From Rhodospirillum centenum SW (GTDB taxonomy: Bacteria > Pseudomonadota > Alphaproteobacteria > Azospirillales > Azospirillaceae): a stretch of 64,000 bases of DNA. Under the pieces are notes generated by a model. That model was not told the origin of the DNA. It saw only the letters and a list, made by a program, of their open reading frames with translations, and did no database searches. A program made the position numbers and the translations under genes. Below, piece by piece: positions 44,922-56,463 of this stretch; the stretch's first letter is position 1; every line of letters starts with the position of its first letter. Location of the stretch: assembly GCF_000016185.1 (NCBI RefSeq), contig NC_011420.2:186001-250000 (forward strand). The letters run 5' to 3'.

Positions 44922-47252
44922 ATGTCCACCGACCTTGAGGACATCCGGCGGGAGCTTGTCGCAGCCGCACCGGACCTGGCGGGTACGCTGGCTGTCCCCC
45001 TGCACGAGATGTCGCGCCTCGTCTCCCCGGCGGGCCGGCGCGACTACCTGGACGGTGCCCTGGCACTGGCCCGCCTGGGCCGGGGCAGCCGCCTGCCCGC
45101 GGCCTATCTGGCGGCGATGCCGCAGGTCGCCCGCGACTGCGGTGAGGATGCGGTGGCCGACTGCCGGCATGCCGCGATGAAGCTGGCTTCCATGACCTCG
45201 GGCGAGGTGCTGGAACTGGTCTTCGCCAGCCTGCCGACGGCCGCGGCACGGCTGGGCGACGCAGACCTGCTGGCCGCCTACATGCAGGTCCTGCACCGGC
45301 TGGCGGCGCGGGCGCCCCGCGGCCTGCGCCCCATGCTGGGGGTGCTGGACGAGCTGCTGAGCCGGCTTACGCTCTCCGGCCTGCGCCGGTGGGTGGAATT
45401 CGGGGCCGAGAGCCATCGCGGCGACGTGGCGGCGCAGGTCGCCTATTTCGGCCTCACATCGCCGGAAAGCCGGTCGGTGCTGCAACGGGAACGGCGCGGC
45501 ACGCAGTTCGTGGACAGCCAGCGCCGGCTCGGCGCCTTTCTGCGCGCCCTCTGGGGCCGCGATTTCCGACTGCGGCCGGCGGCGTCCGACCAGCCGGGGT
45601 TCCGCCCCTTCGTCGATGCCGGCGCCCTGCACCTGCCCGACGCCGTGGACGCGGCCGGCGGGCTGGGCGGGCTGGACGTGCTGCGCGCCATGGCGGCGCA
45701 CATGGCGGCCCATCTGCTCTACCGCCGCCGGCCGCTGCCGGTGGACGGTTCCGCCCCGGCCGCCCGTTTCCTGATCGGGCTGGTGGAGGACGCCCGGGTG
45801 GAGCGGGAGGCCCTGATCCGCTTCCCCGGCCTGCGCCGCCTCTGGGCGCCGTTGCTGGCCGCGAACCTGCCCCCCTTCCCCGGGCATCCCGGCATGGATC
45901 TGGTGGAAGCAGCGGCCCGCGCCCTGCTGGACCCCGCGCAGCGCACCGGCGATGCGGCGCTCGACGCCCTGGTGGACCGCTTCCATGCCGGAGCCGGCCT
46001 GCCGGGGGCGGAGGAGACGCTCGCAATCACCCTGGGCCACGACCTGCACGATCTTCTCTCGGCGCGCCGGCTGCTGCCCAGCCTGCGCATCCTGGAGAGC
46101 CACCGCCTTGCCTACCGCGACGACAACCACCTGCTCTGGACGGCGGAGGCGTTCGACGACTTCGGCGACCCGGCGGGCGACGGGGAAGCTCAGGGACAGG
46201 TCCGCCGCCGCGTCGGCCTGATGGAATTCATCAATGAGACCGACGTGGAGAATGCCGGGGAGGACGCGCAGGAGATCTGGGTCCTGGGCACCGAGCTGTT
46301 CCCCTACGAGGATGACGGCATCTCCTTCAACGAGCGGGAAGGCCGGCCGCCCGTCTCCGATCCCGTCCGCTACCCGGAATGGGACGACCGCGGGCAGCAC
46401 TACCGGCCCGACTGGGTGACGCTGCGCGAGCACCGCCCGGCCCGGGGCGATCCCGCCACCATCGACGCGGTGCTGGAGCGGCACCGGGGCGTGACGGCGC
46501 AGGTTCGCCGGATCGTGGACCGTCTGCGCCCCCAGGGCGTGGAAAGGCGGCGACGTCTGGACGACGGCGACGAGCTGGACATCGGCCCCGCCGTGGACGC
46601 CATGGTGATGCTGCGCGCAGGGCTCCAGCCCGACAGCCGCATCACCCGCCGCTCCATCCTGCACCGGCGCGACCTCGCGGTGCTGGTCCTGCTCGACCTG
46701 TCTGCCTCGACCAACGATCCCGTGCGCGGCAGCGACACCACGATCCTGGAGCTGACGCGCGACGCCTGCACCCTGCTGGCAACGGCCGTATCCGGGATCG
46801 GCGATCCCTTCGCCATCCACGGCTTCGCCTCCGACGGGCGGCAGGATGTCCGCTACTACCGGATCAAGGACTTCGAGCAGCGGTTCGACGGCGACGCCCG
46901 GAGCCGGCTGGCCGGGCTGGAGGGCGGGCTCTCCACCCGCCTGGGCACGGCGCTACGCCACGCCGCCCACCATCTGGGCCGGCGCCCCGAGGCGCACCGA
47001 CTGCTGCTGGTGGTTACCGACGGCGAGCCGGCCGACGTGGACGAGCGCGACCCGCAGCATCTGCGCCAGGACGCCCGCCGGGCGGTGGAGGAGCTGCGCG
47101 CCCAGGGCATCCGGCCCTTCTGCCTGACGCTGGACCCGCTGGCCGACCGCTATGTCGCCCGCATCTTCGGCATCAACGGTTACACGGTGATCGACCATGT
47201 CCGTCGCCTGCCGGAACGGCTGCCGGGCCTCTTCGCCGCCCTGACCCGCTAG
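44922..47252 (+). CDS. cbbO: CbbO RuBisCO activase adaptor with VWA domain
   Basis: A 776-residue protein. The N-terminal two thirds are helical and acidic. The C-terminal von Willebrand A domain (about 575-770) begins LAVLVLLDLSASTNDPVRGS with the MIDAS motif DLSAS and continues LLVVTDGEPADVDERDPQHL. CbbO recruits the CbbQ hexamer to RuBisCO. The ATG at 44922 follows cbbQ by 32 bases with CCCGAGG ahead. It is the last gene of the cbbLSQO operon. Confidence 0.93.
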   Translation: MSTDLEDIRRELVAAAPDLAGTLAVPLHEMSRLVSPAGRRDYLDGALALARLGRGSRLPAAYLAAMPQVARDCGEDAVADCRHAAMKLASMTSGEVLELVFASLPTAAARLGDADLLAAYMQVLHRLAARAPRGLRPMLGVLDELLSRLTLSGLRRWVEFGAESHRGDVAAQVAYFGLTSPESRSVLQRERRGTQFVDSQRRLGAFLRALWGRDFRLRPAASDQPGFRPFVDAGALHLPDAVDAAGGLGGLDVLRAMAAHMAAHLLYRRRPLPVDGSAPAARFLIGLVEDARVEREALIRFPGLRRLWAPLLAANLPPFPGHPGMDLVEAAARALLDPAQRTGDAALDALVDRFHAGAGLPGAEETLAITLGHDLHDLLSARRLLPSLRILESHRLAYRDDNHLLWTAEAFDDFGDPAGDGEAQGQVRRRVGLMEFINETDVENAGEDAQEIWVLGTELFPYEDDGISFNEREGRPPVSDPVRYPEWDDRGQHYRPDWVTLREHRPARGDPATIDAVLERHRGVTAQVRRIVDRLRPQGVERRRRLDDGDELDIGPAVDAMVMLRAGLQPDSRITRRSILHRRDLAVLVLLDLSASTNDPVRGSDTTILELTRDACTLLATAVSGIGDPFAIHGFASDGRQDVRYYRIKDFEQRFDGDARSRLAGLEGGLSTRLGTALRHAAHHLGRRPEAHRLLLVVTDGEPADVDERDPQHLRQDARRAVEELRAQGIRPFCLTLDPLADRYVARIFGINGYTVIDHVRRLPERLPGLFAALTR

Positions 47253-47277
47253 CACCGCAGCCACAGGCCCGGCACCA

Positions 47278-47331
47278 GACCGTTCCCCCGGTCGCCCCCT
47301 TTCACTTCCTGGCGACCAGGGGGGAACGGTC
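47278..47331. repeat. Long inverted repeat between cbbO and the pyruvyl transferase gene
   Basis: GACCGTTCCCCC and GGTCGCC are matched by GGCGACC and GGGGGGAACGGTC with a 2-base bulge, giving 19 paired bases around a 14-base loop. The right arm lies inside the last codons of the minus-strand gene. It may act as a two-way terminator; no T-run follows on either strand. Confidence 0.75.
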
Positions 47332-48336
47332 CAGCCAGAGATCCACATAGGCGGAGACCTTGCCGTAGCTGTTGTCCAGGGCCGTCACCCGCCGCGACAG
47401 CAGCGCCGACAGGATCACCCCGTGCAGCCGGTCGGTCACTACATGGTCATGGCGGGCGAGCAGCCGCTCCGCCCGGCGCGCCAGCCGGCGGGCCAGCGGC
47501 TGCCAGAGCGGGGCGACGGGCAGATGGCGCCGCGCCGCGATCTGGAGCAGGCGGAAGCAGCGCCGCTCGACGGGGTGGATCAGATCGCCCCAGTCGCACA
47601 CCGCGGCCGGTGCCGTGGCCTCTGGTCCCGCCGTGGCCGGCGCCTCCTGGTCACGGCGCAGGAGGTGCAGCCGTCCGCCACCGCCGCCGTCCGGCCGGTT
47701 CCGCCAGAGCAGGTGGGCCATGTCGGGCACCAGCACGACATCCTCGATCCCGGCCTCGGCCAAAGCCCGCGCGGATGTGCGGTCGCGCACGCAGACGGTC
47801 AGGCGCCGATGCCGCCGGAAGGGTTCCAGCAGGTGCCAGAGACTGCCGTCGCCGAAATGCACCGTCTGCGGCATGACGACGATGCGGTTGTCCGGAAACC
47901 GTTCCACGACCGCCCGCCGGAACTCCTGGTGCGCCGGATAGAGGTCCCCGAAGTTCCCGCCGCCATGCAGGCAGATCAGGTCTCCGGTTCCGATCCGGCG
48001 CGCGATCCGCGCGGGGGATGCGGCGCAGGTCGTGCGCAGCACCACCCGTTGCTGCTGCTCCGCCAGGAACCGTTCCGTTCCCAGATAGATCAGCAGGTCA
48101 CCGACATTGCCGTGCAACGGCAGGTCCAGATAGGCGACGCGGCCGCCCGGCGGGAAGAGGCGCGCGAGGGTGCGGACCTGCGCCGCCAGCCGGGCCATGA
48201 CCCGTGCGTGTGCGGCCGCCCCTTCAGGAAGCGGCGCGGCATGCGGACCGTCGAAGATCACGCCAGGGGCGGAAACGGCAGGCGCAGGAACAGCAGGGGC
48301 GGCGGCGCAGCGGCCCCGTCCGGCGGAAAGCGGCAT
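47302..48336 (-). CDS. Polysaccharide pyruvyl transferase family protein
   Basis: A 344-residue protein. Typical motifs are YLDLPLHGNVGDLLIYLGTE, LICLHGGGNFGDLYPAHQEF, IVVMPQTVHFGD and VVTDRLHGVILSALLSRRVT with the catalytic-region HG. The family adds pyruvate ketals to exopolysaccharide sugars using phosphoenolpyruvate, as ExoV does. The N-terminal 25 residues are Ala/Pro-rich and may not be conserved, so the start could lie further in. It is isolated from other polysaccharide genes. Confidence 0.85.
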   Translation of the reverse strand: MPLSAGRGRCAAAPAVPAPAVSAPGVIFDGPHAAPLPEGAAAHARVMARLAAQVRTLARLFPPGGRVAYLDLPLHGNVGDLLIYLGTERFLAEQQQRVVLRTTCAASPARIARRIGTGDLICLHGGGNFGDLYPAHQEFRRAVVERFPDNRIVVMPQTVHFGDGSLWHLLEPFRRHRRLTVCVRDRTSARALAEAGIEDVVLVPDMAHLLWRNRPDGGGGGRLHLLRRDQEAPATAGPEATAPAAVCDWGDLIHPVERRCFRLLQIAARRHLPVAPLWQPLARRLARRAERLLARHDHVVTDRLHGVILSALLSRRVTALDNSYGKVSAYVDLWLDRSPLVARK

Positions 48337-48455
48337 CGGTCAGCTCCGGGAAGATCAACCCGACCGATGAACACCCCGCACGGCAAGAGGGCGCTGGCGC
48401 CGCGGTGACAAAGATGCGGCATCCCCTTCCGGTGACCGCGGCTGCGCTCCCTCCC

Positions 48456-48659
48456 TCAGGCCCGGCCGGGCAACGGGGCCGAACGTCCCGTCTGTCCCCG
48501 CATCCAGCCGTCGATCCAGGCGGCCGATGCTCCGGGTTCCTCCACGAAGGGATTGTCCAGCGCCGTCTCTCCCCGGCCGGCGGCTGCCAGTCCCATGGCC
48601 TGGGCCAGCAGGGCGAAGCCGGTCAGGGGAAGAACCGGGGTCCGACCGTCCATGAGCAT
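48456..48659 (-). CDS. Rmf/CrpP-like small protein
   Basis: A 67-residue protein. The core LAAAGRGETALDNPFVEEPG followed by ASAAWIDGWMRG matches the G-x-x-NP(F/Y)...AWxxGW pattern of the ribosome modulation factor/CrpP family. RMF pairs 70S ribosomes in stationary phase; CrpP relatives have other proposed roles. The ATG at 48659 has GGGAGGG 6 bases ahead. Located between a pyruvyl transferase and phoD, with the same orientation. Family placement rests on a short motif. Confidence 0.6.
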   Translation of the reverse strand: MLMDGRTPVLPLTGFALLAQAMGLAAAGRGETALDNPFVEEPGASAAWIDGWMRGQTGRSAPLPGRA

Positions 48660-48759
48660 CGCGCGCCCTCCCGAATGGTGAAGGGACCATATCGTTTCAC
48701 CATCCGGGGCACCTTGACGTGGATCAACCGCCGGACCGGACACGCACCGTCGCAGCCGG

Positions 48760-50358
48760 TCAGGCCGCCTGCGGGCCGGGGCGCCTGGGATCGACCGTGA
48801 AGACGGCGCGGGTGGAGAGCGTTCCGCCGGGCGTGCTGACCTTGTCCAGAACCTTGACGTGCGCCGTCCAGGCCTTGGGCGTGACCTCGTGCAGGTGGTA
48901 GCCGCGCTGGTCGTTCAGCAGCTTGAGGTGCGGGTTGGCGGCCAGGATGCCGGCACCGTTGGCGCGGATCTCCCCGCCATCGGCGCCCGAGCTGATGGAG
49001 GTCGCCAGGAACTCCGTCGCCACGGTGGGCGAGTCGGGATCGCCGGCCCGCAGCTTGACGTCCCCGATCCAGTTCTGGTGCTCGTCGCCGGTGAGGACGA
49101 CCGTGTTGCTGATCCGGCGGTCGTGCAGGAAGGACAGCAGCCGGGTCCGGGCCGCCCGGTAGGCGTCCCAGCTGTCCATGTTGCGGATGTCCTCCTCGCC
49201 GGGCTCGCGGTCCATGTCCATCAGCATCACCTGCTGGGCAAGCCCGGTCCAGCGGGCCTTGGAGGCGGCGAGCCCGTCATAGAGCCACTTCTCCTGCTCG
49301 GCCCCCAGCACGGAGGCGGTGTCCGCATCCATACCCGCGCACGGCGCCTTGAAGCCGTCGCCGCAGGGCTGGTCGGTGCGGAACTGCCGGGTGTCCAGCA
49401 CATGCAGGTCCAGCAGCGATCCGAAGGAGAGGCGGCGGTAGATCTGCATCGCCGGTCCCAGCGGCCAGGCCGACCGCCGGAACGGCAGGTTTTCGTAATA
49501 GGCCTGCGCCGCCGCGATCCGGCGCAGCAGGAACACCTCCGGCGGGGTGCCGTCCTGATCGCGGTCGGCCACCCAGTTGTTGTCCACCTCATGGTCGTCC
49601 CAGGCCGGGATGAAGGCGGCCGAGGCGTGCGCCATCTGGAGGTTCGGGTCGAGCTTGTAGAGCGCATAGCGCCGCCGGTACTCGTCCAGCGAATAGAGTT
49701 CCCGGCCGTCGAAGGGACGCGGGGTCGGCAGCGTCCGTTCCTGGTGACGGTCGAAATAGAAGCTGCGGACGCCGCCTTCGTAGATGTAGTCGCCGTAGTG
49801 GTAGATGAAATCCAGATCGCTCTCGTCGGAGATGCAGCGCCAGGCGGTGTAGTGCCCGTGCTCGTAGGCCTGGCAGCCGCCGACGGCGAAGCGGAGCCTC
49901 TCCACCGGCGCACCGAGGGCGGGGGCCGTCCGCGCCCGGCCGACCATCGACCGCTCCGTTCCGGCGACGAAGCGATACCAGTAGGGCCGGCCCGGCTCCA
50001 GCCCGGCCACCTCCACATGCACCGCATGGCCCAGCTCCGGCCGGGCCACGGCCGTCCCTTTCTGCACGACGGTGCGGAAGCGGTCGTCGGCCGCGACCTG
50101 CCAGTCCACCTCCACCGGCTGGGCCGGCATGCCGTAGCCGGGCTCCAGCGGCTGCGGCGCCAGCCGGGTCCAGATCACGAAGCCGTCCGGTGCGGGGTCA
50201 CCCGCCGCGACCCCGAGCTGGAACGGCGGCGCGACGAAGACCGGCTGCGCCAGGGACTGGCGGAGCGTCGGCGGCAGCGACAGGGCGGTGACGGCAGCAG
50301 CGCCGAAGGTCTTCAGCAACTGCCGCCGGCCGAGGCGGAAGGGATCGAGGATCGGCAT
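48760..50358 (-). CDS. phoD: PhoD-type alkaline phosphatase/phosphodiesterase
   Basis: A 532-residue exported enzyme. The N-terminal twin-arginine signal is GRRQLLKTFGAAAVTALSLP. The N-terminal domain has FQLGVAAGDPAPDGFVIWTR, and metal-site segments are HYGDYIYEGG, AWDDHEVDNNW and VLTGDEHQNW. PhoD hydrolyses phosphomonoesters and diesters outside the cytoplasm with Ca and Fe. It follows phoX by 34 bases and probably shares its PhoB-controlled transcript. Confidence 0.94.
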   Translation of the reverse strand: MPILDPFRLGRRQLLKTFGAAAVTALSLPPTLRQSLAQPVFVAPPFQLGVAAGDPAPDGFVIWTRLAPQPLEPGYGMPAQPVEVDWQVAADDRFRTVVQKGTAVARPELGHAVHVEVAGLEPGRPYWYRFVAGTERSMVGRARTAPALGAPVERLRFAVGGCQAYEHGHYTAWRCISDESDLDFIYHYGDYIYEGGVRSFYFDRHQERTLPTPRPFDGRELYSLDEYRRRYALYKLDPNLQMAHASAAFIPAWDDHEVDNNWVADRDQDGTPPEVFLLRRIAAAQAYYENLPFRRSAWPLGPAMQIYRRLSFGSLLDLHVLDTRQFRTDQPCGDGFKAPCAGMDADTASVLGAEQEKWLYDGLAASKARWTGLAQQVMLMDMDREPGEEDIRNMDSWDAYRAARTRLLSFLHDRRISNTVVLTGDEHQNWIGDVKLRAGDPDSPTVATEFLATSISSGADGGEIRANGAGILAANPHLKLLNDQRGYHLHEVTPKAWTAHVKVLDKVSTPGGTLSTRAVFTVDPRRPGPQAA

Positions 50359-50392
50359 CGGAGTTCCGGTGGAAATCAGCGGACGGGCGGCG

Positions 50393-52456
50393 TCAGGAAC
50401 CGATCGGCCCCCCGCCGTCCTTGGTGATTACCACCACCGAGGGGCGCGGGGGCACTTTCTCGTCGAAATCCGGCCAGCGGGTGCCCGGATGCTCGAAGGT
50501 CGCCCGCTCGCCGGTGGCCACGACCTGCGACACGCCGTCCACGCCAGGATGCTGCACGGCCAGGAACAGCGCCGTGTCGTCGGGCGTGAAGAAGGGGCCG
50601 CACATCTCCGCCCCGATCGGGCAGCGGAAGAAGGCCTTGGCGGTGCCGCGCAGGGGACCTTCCGTCTCCACCGCCCAGAGCCCGTCCGCCGAACCGCTGG
50701 AGGTGGGCCAGGAATTGCCCTGGTCGGTGGCGACCCAGAGGCGGCCCTGGCCGTCCACCACGCAGTTGTCCGGACAGGCGAACCAGCCGTTCTCCGTGGT
50801 CGCGGGGTTGAAGGTCGCCTTCACCTTCGGGTCGGCCGGGTTGCCGGCCTGAAGCAGGATCGTCCAGCGGAAGGTCTCCGCCGTGTGGTCGTCCTCCGGC
50901 GCCGACATCTCGACGATGTGGCCCCAGAGATTGCCGACTCGGGGATTGGCCGCATCCACATGGGTGATGGACGGATGCTCTGGGCTGACCGGACGGCGGT
51001 CGCTGTTGTTGGTCAGCATCGCATAGACCTTCTGGGTCCTGTGATTGACCTCGATGTCCTCGGGCCGGTCCATGCGGGTGGCACCGACCAGGGTAGCGGC
51101 GTGGCGGGTGTTGATGGAGACGTCGGCCTGGGTCCGGAAGCCGTTCTCAGGAGTCAGCGGCCCCTGCCCCTGGACCAGCGGCAGCCAGGTCAGGGTGCCG
51201 TCGGCGTTGTAGCGGGCGGCATAGAGCGTGCCGTCCTCCAGCAGCGTCATGTTCTTCGCCCGATCGTTCGGATCGAAGCGGTTGCGGCTGACGAAGCGGT
51301 AGATGTGTTCGAACACCTGGTCGTCGCCCATGTAGACGACGACGCGGCCGTCCTTGTTGACGACGACGCCCGCCCCTTCATGCTTGGCGCGGCCCAGAGC
51401 CGTGTGCTTGCGCGGAGTCGAGGTGGGGTCGTAGGGATCGACCTCGACCACCCAGCCGAAGCGGTTGGCCTCGTTCGGTTCCTTGTTCACGTCGAAGCGC
51501 GGGTGGTGCAGGCCCCAGAGGTAGCGGCTGCCCGGCACCGTGTAGCGGTCGTAGTTGCGCTGCTCGGGGTGCGACTGGTCGATGGTCCCGATGAAGTAGC
51601 CGTCGAAGTTCTCTTCGCAGGTCAGGAAGGTGCCCCAGGGCGTGACGCCGCCGGCGCAGTTGTTCATCATGCCGATGACGCGGGTGCCGGTCGGATCGGC
51701 ACTGGTGCGCATCCGCTCATGACCGGCGGCGGGGCCGGTGAACGCCATCTCGGTGGCGAGCGGGGAGAGGCGGCGGTTGTACGGGCTGCCCTTCACATAG
51801 GTCCAGTCGCCGTCGGCACCGCGCTTCAGTTCCACGATGCTGCCGCCGTGCGCGGCCATCTCGACCTCGGCGATCTCCCGGGTGATGAGCTGAGCGGCCC
51901 TGTCCTGCGGGATGCGGTCCATGCCGGCCGGGATCAGGCCGGGGAACATCACCTCGGTGTTGGTGTATTCGTGGTTCACCCAGAGCAGACCGTGGTCGCT
52001 CGACCGGCTGCCCAGCGGCAGGGGCAGGTAGCCCACGAAGTCGTTGTTGTAGCCGAACTGCCCGAGCTGCTTCTCCGCCGTCTGGGCATAGGGGTCGAAC
52101 TCGGGCGCCCCCGGCAGCAGCGGATCGCCCCAGCGCAGCAGCACCTTGGCCTGATAGCCCTTGGCGACGTGGTGGGTCTCGTCGACTCCGCGCGCCAGCT
52201 CCTCGAAGGGGAACCGGCTCTCCGCATCGACGGACCGGGCCGCGTCCTGCGCCGCCGCCGTCCGCGACGCCGGCAGCAGCAGCGACAGCGGCAGTGCGGC
52301 CAGCGCCGTGCTGGCGAGCGCACCGCGCAGCAGCTCGCGCCGGCCGAACCGCCGCTGGAGCACCTCACCGAAGGTCGGCGTCGTGTCCGGGCTGGACGGG
52401 AGGTCCGCGCGGTCCTCGAACTCGTCCGCGGAAAGGTGCGTGAAGGGGGCGGTCAT
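50393..52456 (-). CDS. phoX: PhoX alkaline phosphatase
   Basis: A 687-residue exported enzyme. The twin-arginine signal near residue 38 is RRELLRGALASTALAALPLS. PhoX signatures include LLWVNHEYTNTEVMFPG, NNCAGGVTPWGTFLTCEENF, ALGRAKHEGAGVVVNKDGRV and RMDRPEDIEVNHRT. The enzyme uses Ca and Fe and releases phosphate from many organic esters. The ATG at 52456 is chosen because the Tat motif then lies at the usual distance; GGAG is ahead. A Pho-box-like element lies 130 bases upstream. Confidence 0.95.
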   Translation of the reverse strand: MTAPFTHLSADEFEDRADLPSSPDTTPTFGEVLQRRFGRRELLRGALASTALAALPLSLLLPASRTAAAQDAARSVDAESRFPFEELARGVDETHHVAKGYQAKVLLRWGDPLLPGAPEFDPYAQTAEKQLGQFGYNNDFVGYLPLPLGSRSSDHGLLWVNHEYTNTEVMFPGLIPAGMDRIPQDRAAQLITREIAEVEMAAHGGSIVELKRGADGDWTYVKGSPYNRRLSPLATEMAFTGPAAGHERMRTSADPTGTRVIGMMNNCAGGVTPWGTFLTCEENFDGYFIGTIDQSHPEQRNYDRYTVPGSRYLWGLHHPRFDVNKEPNEANRFGWVVEVDPYDPTSTPRKHTALGRAKHEGAGVVVNKDGRVVVYMGDDQVFEHIYRFVSRNRFDPNDRAKNMTLLEDGTLYAARYNADGTLTWLPLVQGQGPLTPENGFRTQADVSINTRHAATLVGATRMDRPEDIEVNHRTQKVYAMLTNNSDRRPVSPEHPSITHVDAANPRVGNLWGHIVEMSAPEDDHTAETFRWTILLQAGNPADPKVKATFNPATTENGWFACPDNCVVDGQGRLWVATDQGNSWPTSSGSADGLWAVETEGPLRGTAKAFFRCPIGAEMCGPFFTPDDTALFLAVQHPGVDGVSQVVATGERATFEHPGTRWPDFDEKVPPRPSVVVITKDGGGPIGS

Positions 52457-52586
52457 GGCAGGGAACTCCGGTGGGGCTGGGGCGTCCGGGCAGATATCGT
52501 GGGGCCGTCCGAAGGGACAACGGCGCCGGCCATCCCGCTGACCGGACAGGCGATTCCGCCGCACCCGGGGCTTATAGCGGCCTCAT

Positions 52587-52604
52587 CTTACAATCGTATG
52601 ACAG
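52587..52604 (-). promoter_or_regulatory. Pho-box-like element between phoX and the nucleoside transporter
   Basis: On the minus strand CTGTCAT-ACGA-TTGTAAG: the first 7-base unit matches the PhoB consensus fully, the second in part. It is about 130 bases from phoX and 137 from the BMP protein gene, so it could affect either. Confidence 0.55.
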
Positions 52605-52741
52605 TGCCGCGGAACAGCGGCCCGATCCTTCCGGGACAGGCACGGTCGGCGGAACGCGCGCCCGACCTTGCCGAGGACGGGCGAAGCCGTTACGTTCCGT
52701 GGCTCCATCTCGGAATTGTTGTATCCTGCGGGTTCAGCCTG

Positions 52742-53743
52742 ATGAAGACGCTGTTGCGCGCCGCCTTCGCGGCCGTCCTTGTGCTCTGTGCGGCGATGGC
52801 GGGGCCGGCCGCGGCCTTCGAACCGGCCATCGTGTTCGACATGGGCGGCCGCTTCGACAAGTCCTTCAACGAGGGCGCCAACGACGGTGCCGAGCGTTTC
52901 AAGGCCGAAACGGGCGTCAACTTCCGATTCTTCGAAGTGACGAACGAGGCGCAGCGGGAGCAGTTCCTGCGCCGGCTGGCCCAGCGCGGAACGGACATCG
53001 TCGTCGCGGTCGGATTCTCGATGGCGCCGGCGGTCGAGAAGATCGCCAAGGAATTCCCCAAGGCCCGCTTCACCCTGATCGACAACGTGGTCGATCTGCC
53101 GAACGTGCAGTCGATCATGTTCGCCGAGCACGAGGGCTCCTACCTCGTCGGCATGCTGGCCGCGATGGCGAGCAAGACCGGCACGGTCGGGTTCGTCGGC
53201 GGCATGGACATCCCCCTGATCCGGCGCTTCTCCTGCGGCTATGAGCAGGGGGTGAAGGCCGTCAATCCGCAGGCCACCCTGCTGGTGAACATGGCCGGTT
53301 CCACCCCCGCCGCGTGGTCGGACCCGACCCGCGGCAGCGAGCTGGCGAAGAGCCAGTTCGACCGCGGGGCCGACGTCGTCTTCGCCGCCGCCGGGCAGAC
53401 CGGCATGGGCGTGCTCCAGGCGGCGGCGGATGCGGGCCGGCTCTCCATCGGCGTGGACAGCAACCAGAACCACCTGTTCCCCGGCAGTGTCCTGACCTCC
53501 ATGGTCAAGCGGGTGGACGTGGCCGCCTACAACGCCTTCAAGACGGCACAGGACGGCACCTGGAAGCCGGGGCTGCAGTATCTGGGTCTGAAGGATGACG
53601 GCGTCATCTGGGCCTATGACGAGAACAACAAGGACCTCATCACGCCCGAGATGAAGGCGCGCGTCGACGCGGCGGCGCAGGAGATCAAGGCCGGCACCCG
53701 CACCGTCGCGAACTACAGCGACGCCGACGGCTGCAAGTACTGA
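52742..53743 (+). CDS. BMP-family ABC transporter substrate-binding protein
   Basis: A 333-residue periplasmic protein. The signal peptide MKTLLRAAFAAVLVLCAAMA ends near GPAAAF. The BMP/PnrA-type core has PAIVFDMGGRFDKSFNEGAN, IVVAVGFSMAPAVEKIAKEF and VGFVGGMDIPLIRRFSCGYE. The family binds nucleosides or related compounds for ABC uptake. First gene of an uptake operon with one ATPase and two permeases. No strong ribosome binding site is visible ahead of the ATG. Confidence 0.92.
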   Translation: MKTLLRAAFAAVLVLCAAMAGPAAAFEPAIVFDMGGRFDKSFNEGANDGAERFKAETGVNFRFFEVTNEAQREQFLRRLAQRGTDIVVAVGFSMAPAVEKIAKEFPKARFTLIDNVVDLPNVQSIMFAEHEGSYLVGMLAAMASKTGTVGFVGGMDIPLIRRFSCGYEQGVKAVNPQATLLVNMAGSTPAAWSDPTRGSELAKSQFDRGADVVFAAAGQTGMGVLQAAADAGRLSIGVDSNQNHLFPGSVLTSMVKRVDVAAYNAFKTAQDGTWKPGLQYLGLKDDGVIWAYDENNKDLITPEMKARVDAAAQEIKAGTRTVANYSDADGCKY

Positions 53744-53757
53744 TCCCCGCGCGCTCC

Positions 53758-55340
<1,583 letters not shown>

Positions 55341-55344
<4 letters not shown>

Positions 55345-56462
55345 GCGCGGGCATGACCGCGGCCGACGGGCTGCCGCGCTGGGTCTCCCTGGCGCTGCTG
55401 CCGGCCATCAACATCACCGTCGCGCTGCTGGTGTCGGCGCTGGTCATCCTCGCCATCGGGGAGGACCCGGCGGGGGCGCTGTGGACGATGCTGGTCGGCG
55501 CCTTCGGCAGCGGCACCGGCCTCGGCTACACGCTCTACTACGCGACCAGCCTGATCTTCACCGGCCTGTCCGTCGGCGTCGCCTTCCATGCCGGCCTGTT
55601 CAACATCGGCAGCGAGGGGCAGGCCTATATCGGCGGGCTGGGCGTCGGGCTGGTCTGCCTCACGCTGGGGGGCTGGCCCTGGTGGGCGGCGCTGCCGCTG
55701 ACGGTGCTGGCCGCCATGGCCTTCGGGGGCGCCTGGGCCTTCATCCCGGGCTATCTCCAGGCCTACCGCGGCAGCCATGTCGTCATCACGACGATCATGT
55801 TCAATTTCCTGGCCAGCGCCCTGATGGTCTACCTGCTGGTCAACGTGCTGATCCGGCCGGGCCAGATGTCGCCGGAGAGCCGGGAGATCGACCCGTCGCT
55901 GTTCCTGCCGACGTTGCACGACATGCTGGGCGCCCTGGGGCTGGAGATCGACGTCACGCCCCTGAACCTGAGCTTCTTCCTGGCGCTGGCGGCCTGCCTG
56001 CTGGTCTGGCTGTTCATCTGGCACACCCGCCAGGGCTTCGCCCTGCGCACGGTCGGCGCCAACGAGCAGGCGGCGCACTATGCCGGCATCGACCCGCGCC
56101 GGACCGTGATCGTCGCCATGCTGATCTCCGGTGCGCTCGCGGGGTTGCTGGGGATCAACGAGATCCAGGGCGTGCAGCACCGGCTGATGCTGAACTTCCC
56201 GGCCGGCATGGGCTTCACCGGCATCGCCGTGGCCCTGATGGGCCGGGCCCATCCGGCCGGCATCATCCCCGCCGCCATCCTGTTCGGCGCGCTCTACCAG
56301 GGCGGAGCGGAACTGGCCTTCGAGTACCAGTCGATCAGCCCCGAGCTGGTGGTGGTCATCCAGGGCGTGGTGATCCTGTTCGCCGGGGCGCTGGAGCACC
56401 TGTTCCGGCCGGCGCTGGTCCGGCTGTTCGCCCGCCGGGGCGACCGCGCGGCGGAGGCGTGA
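55341..56462 (+). CDS. ABC transporter permease (nucleoside type), first
   Basis: A 373-residue membrane protein with about ten helices. The segment FHAGLFNIGSEGQAYIGGLG is typical of BMP-linked permeases. GFALRTVGANEQAAHYAGID is the conserved cytoplasmic loop contacting the ATPase. Its ATG overlaps the ATPase stop (ATGA), so translation is coupled. It pairs with the next gene to form the membrane channel. Confidence 0.92.
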
Positions 56463-56463
56463 G

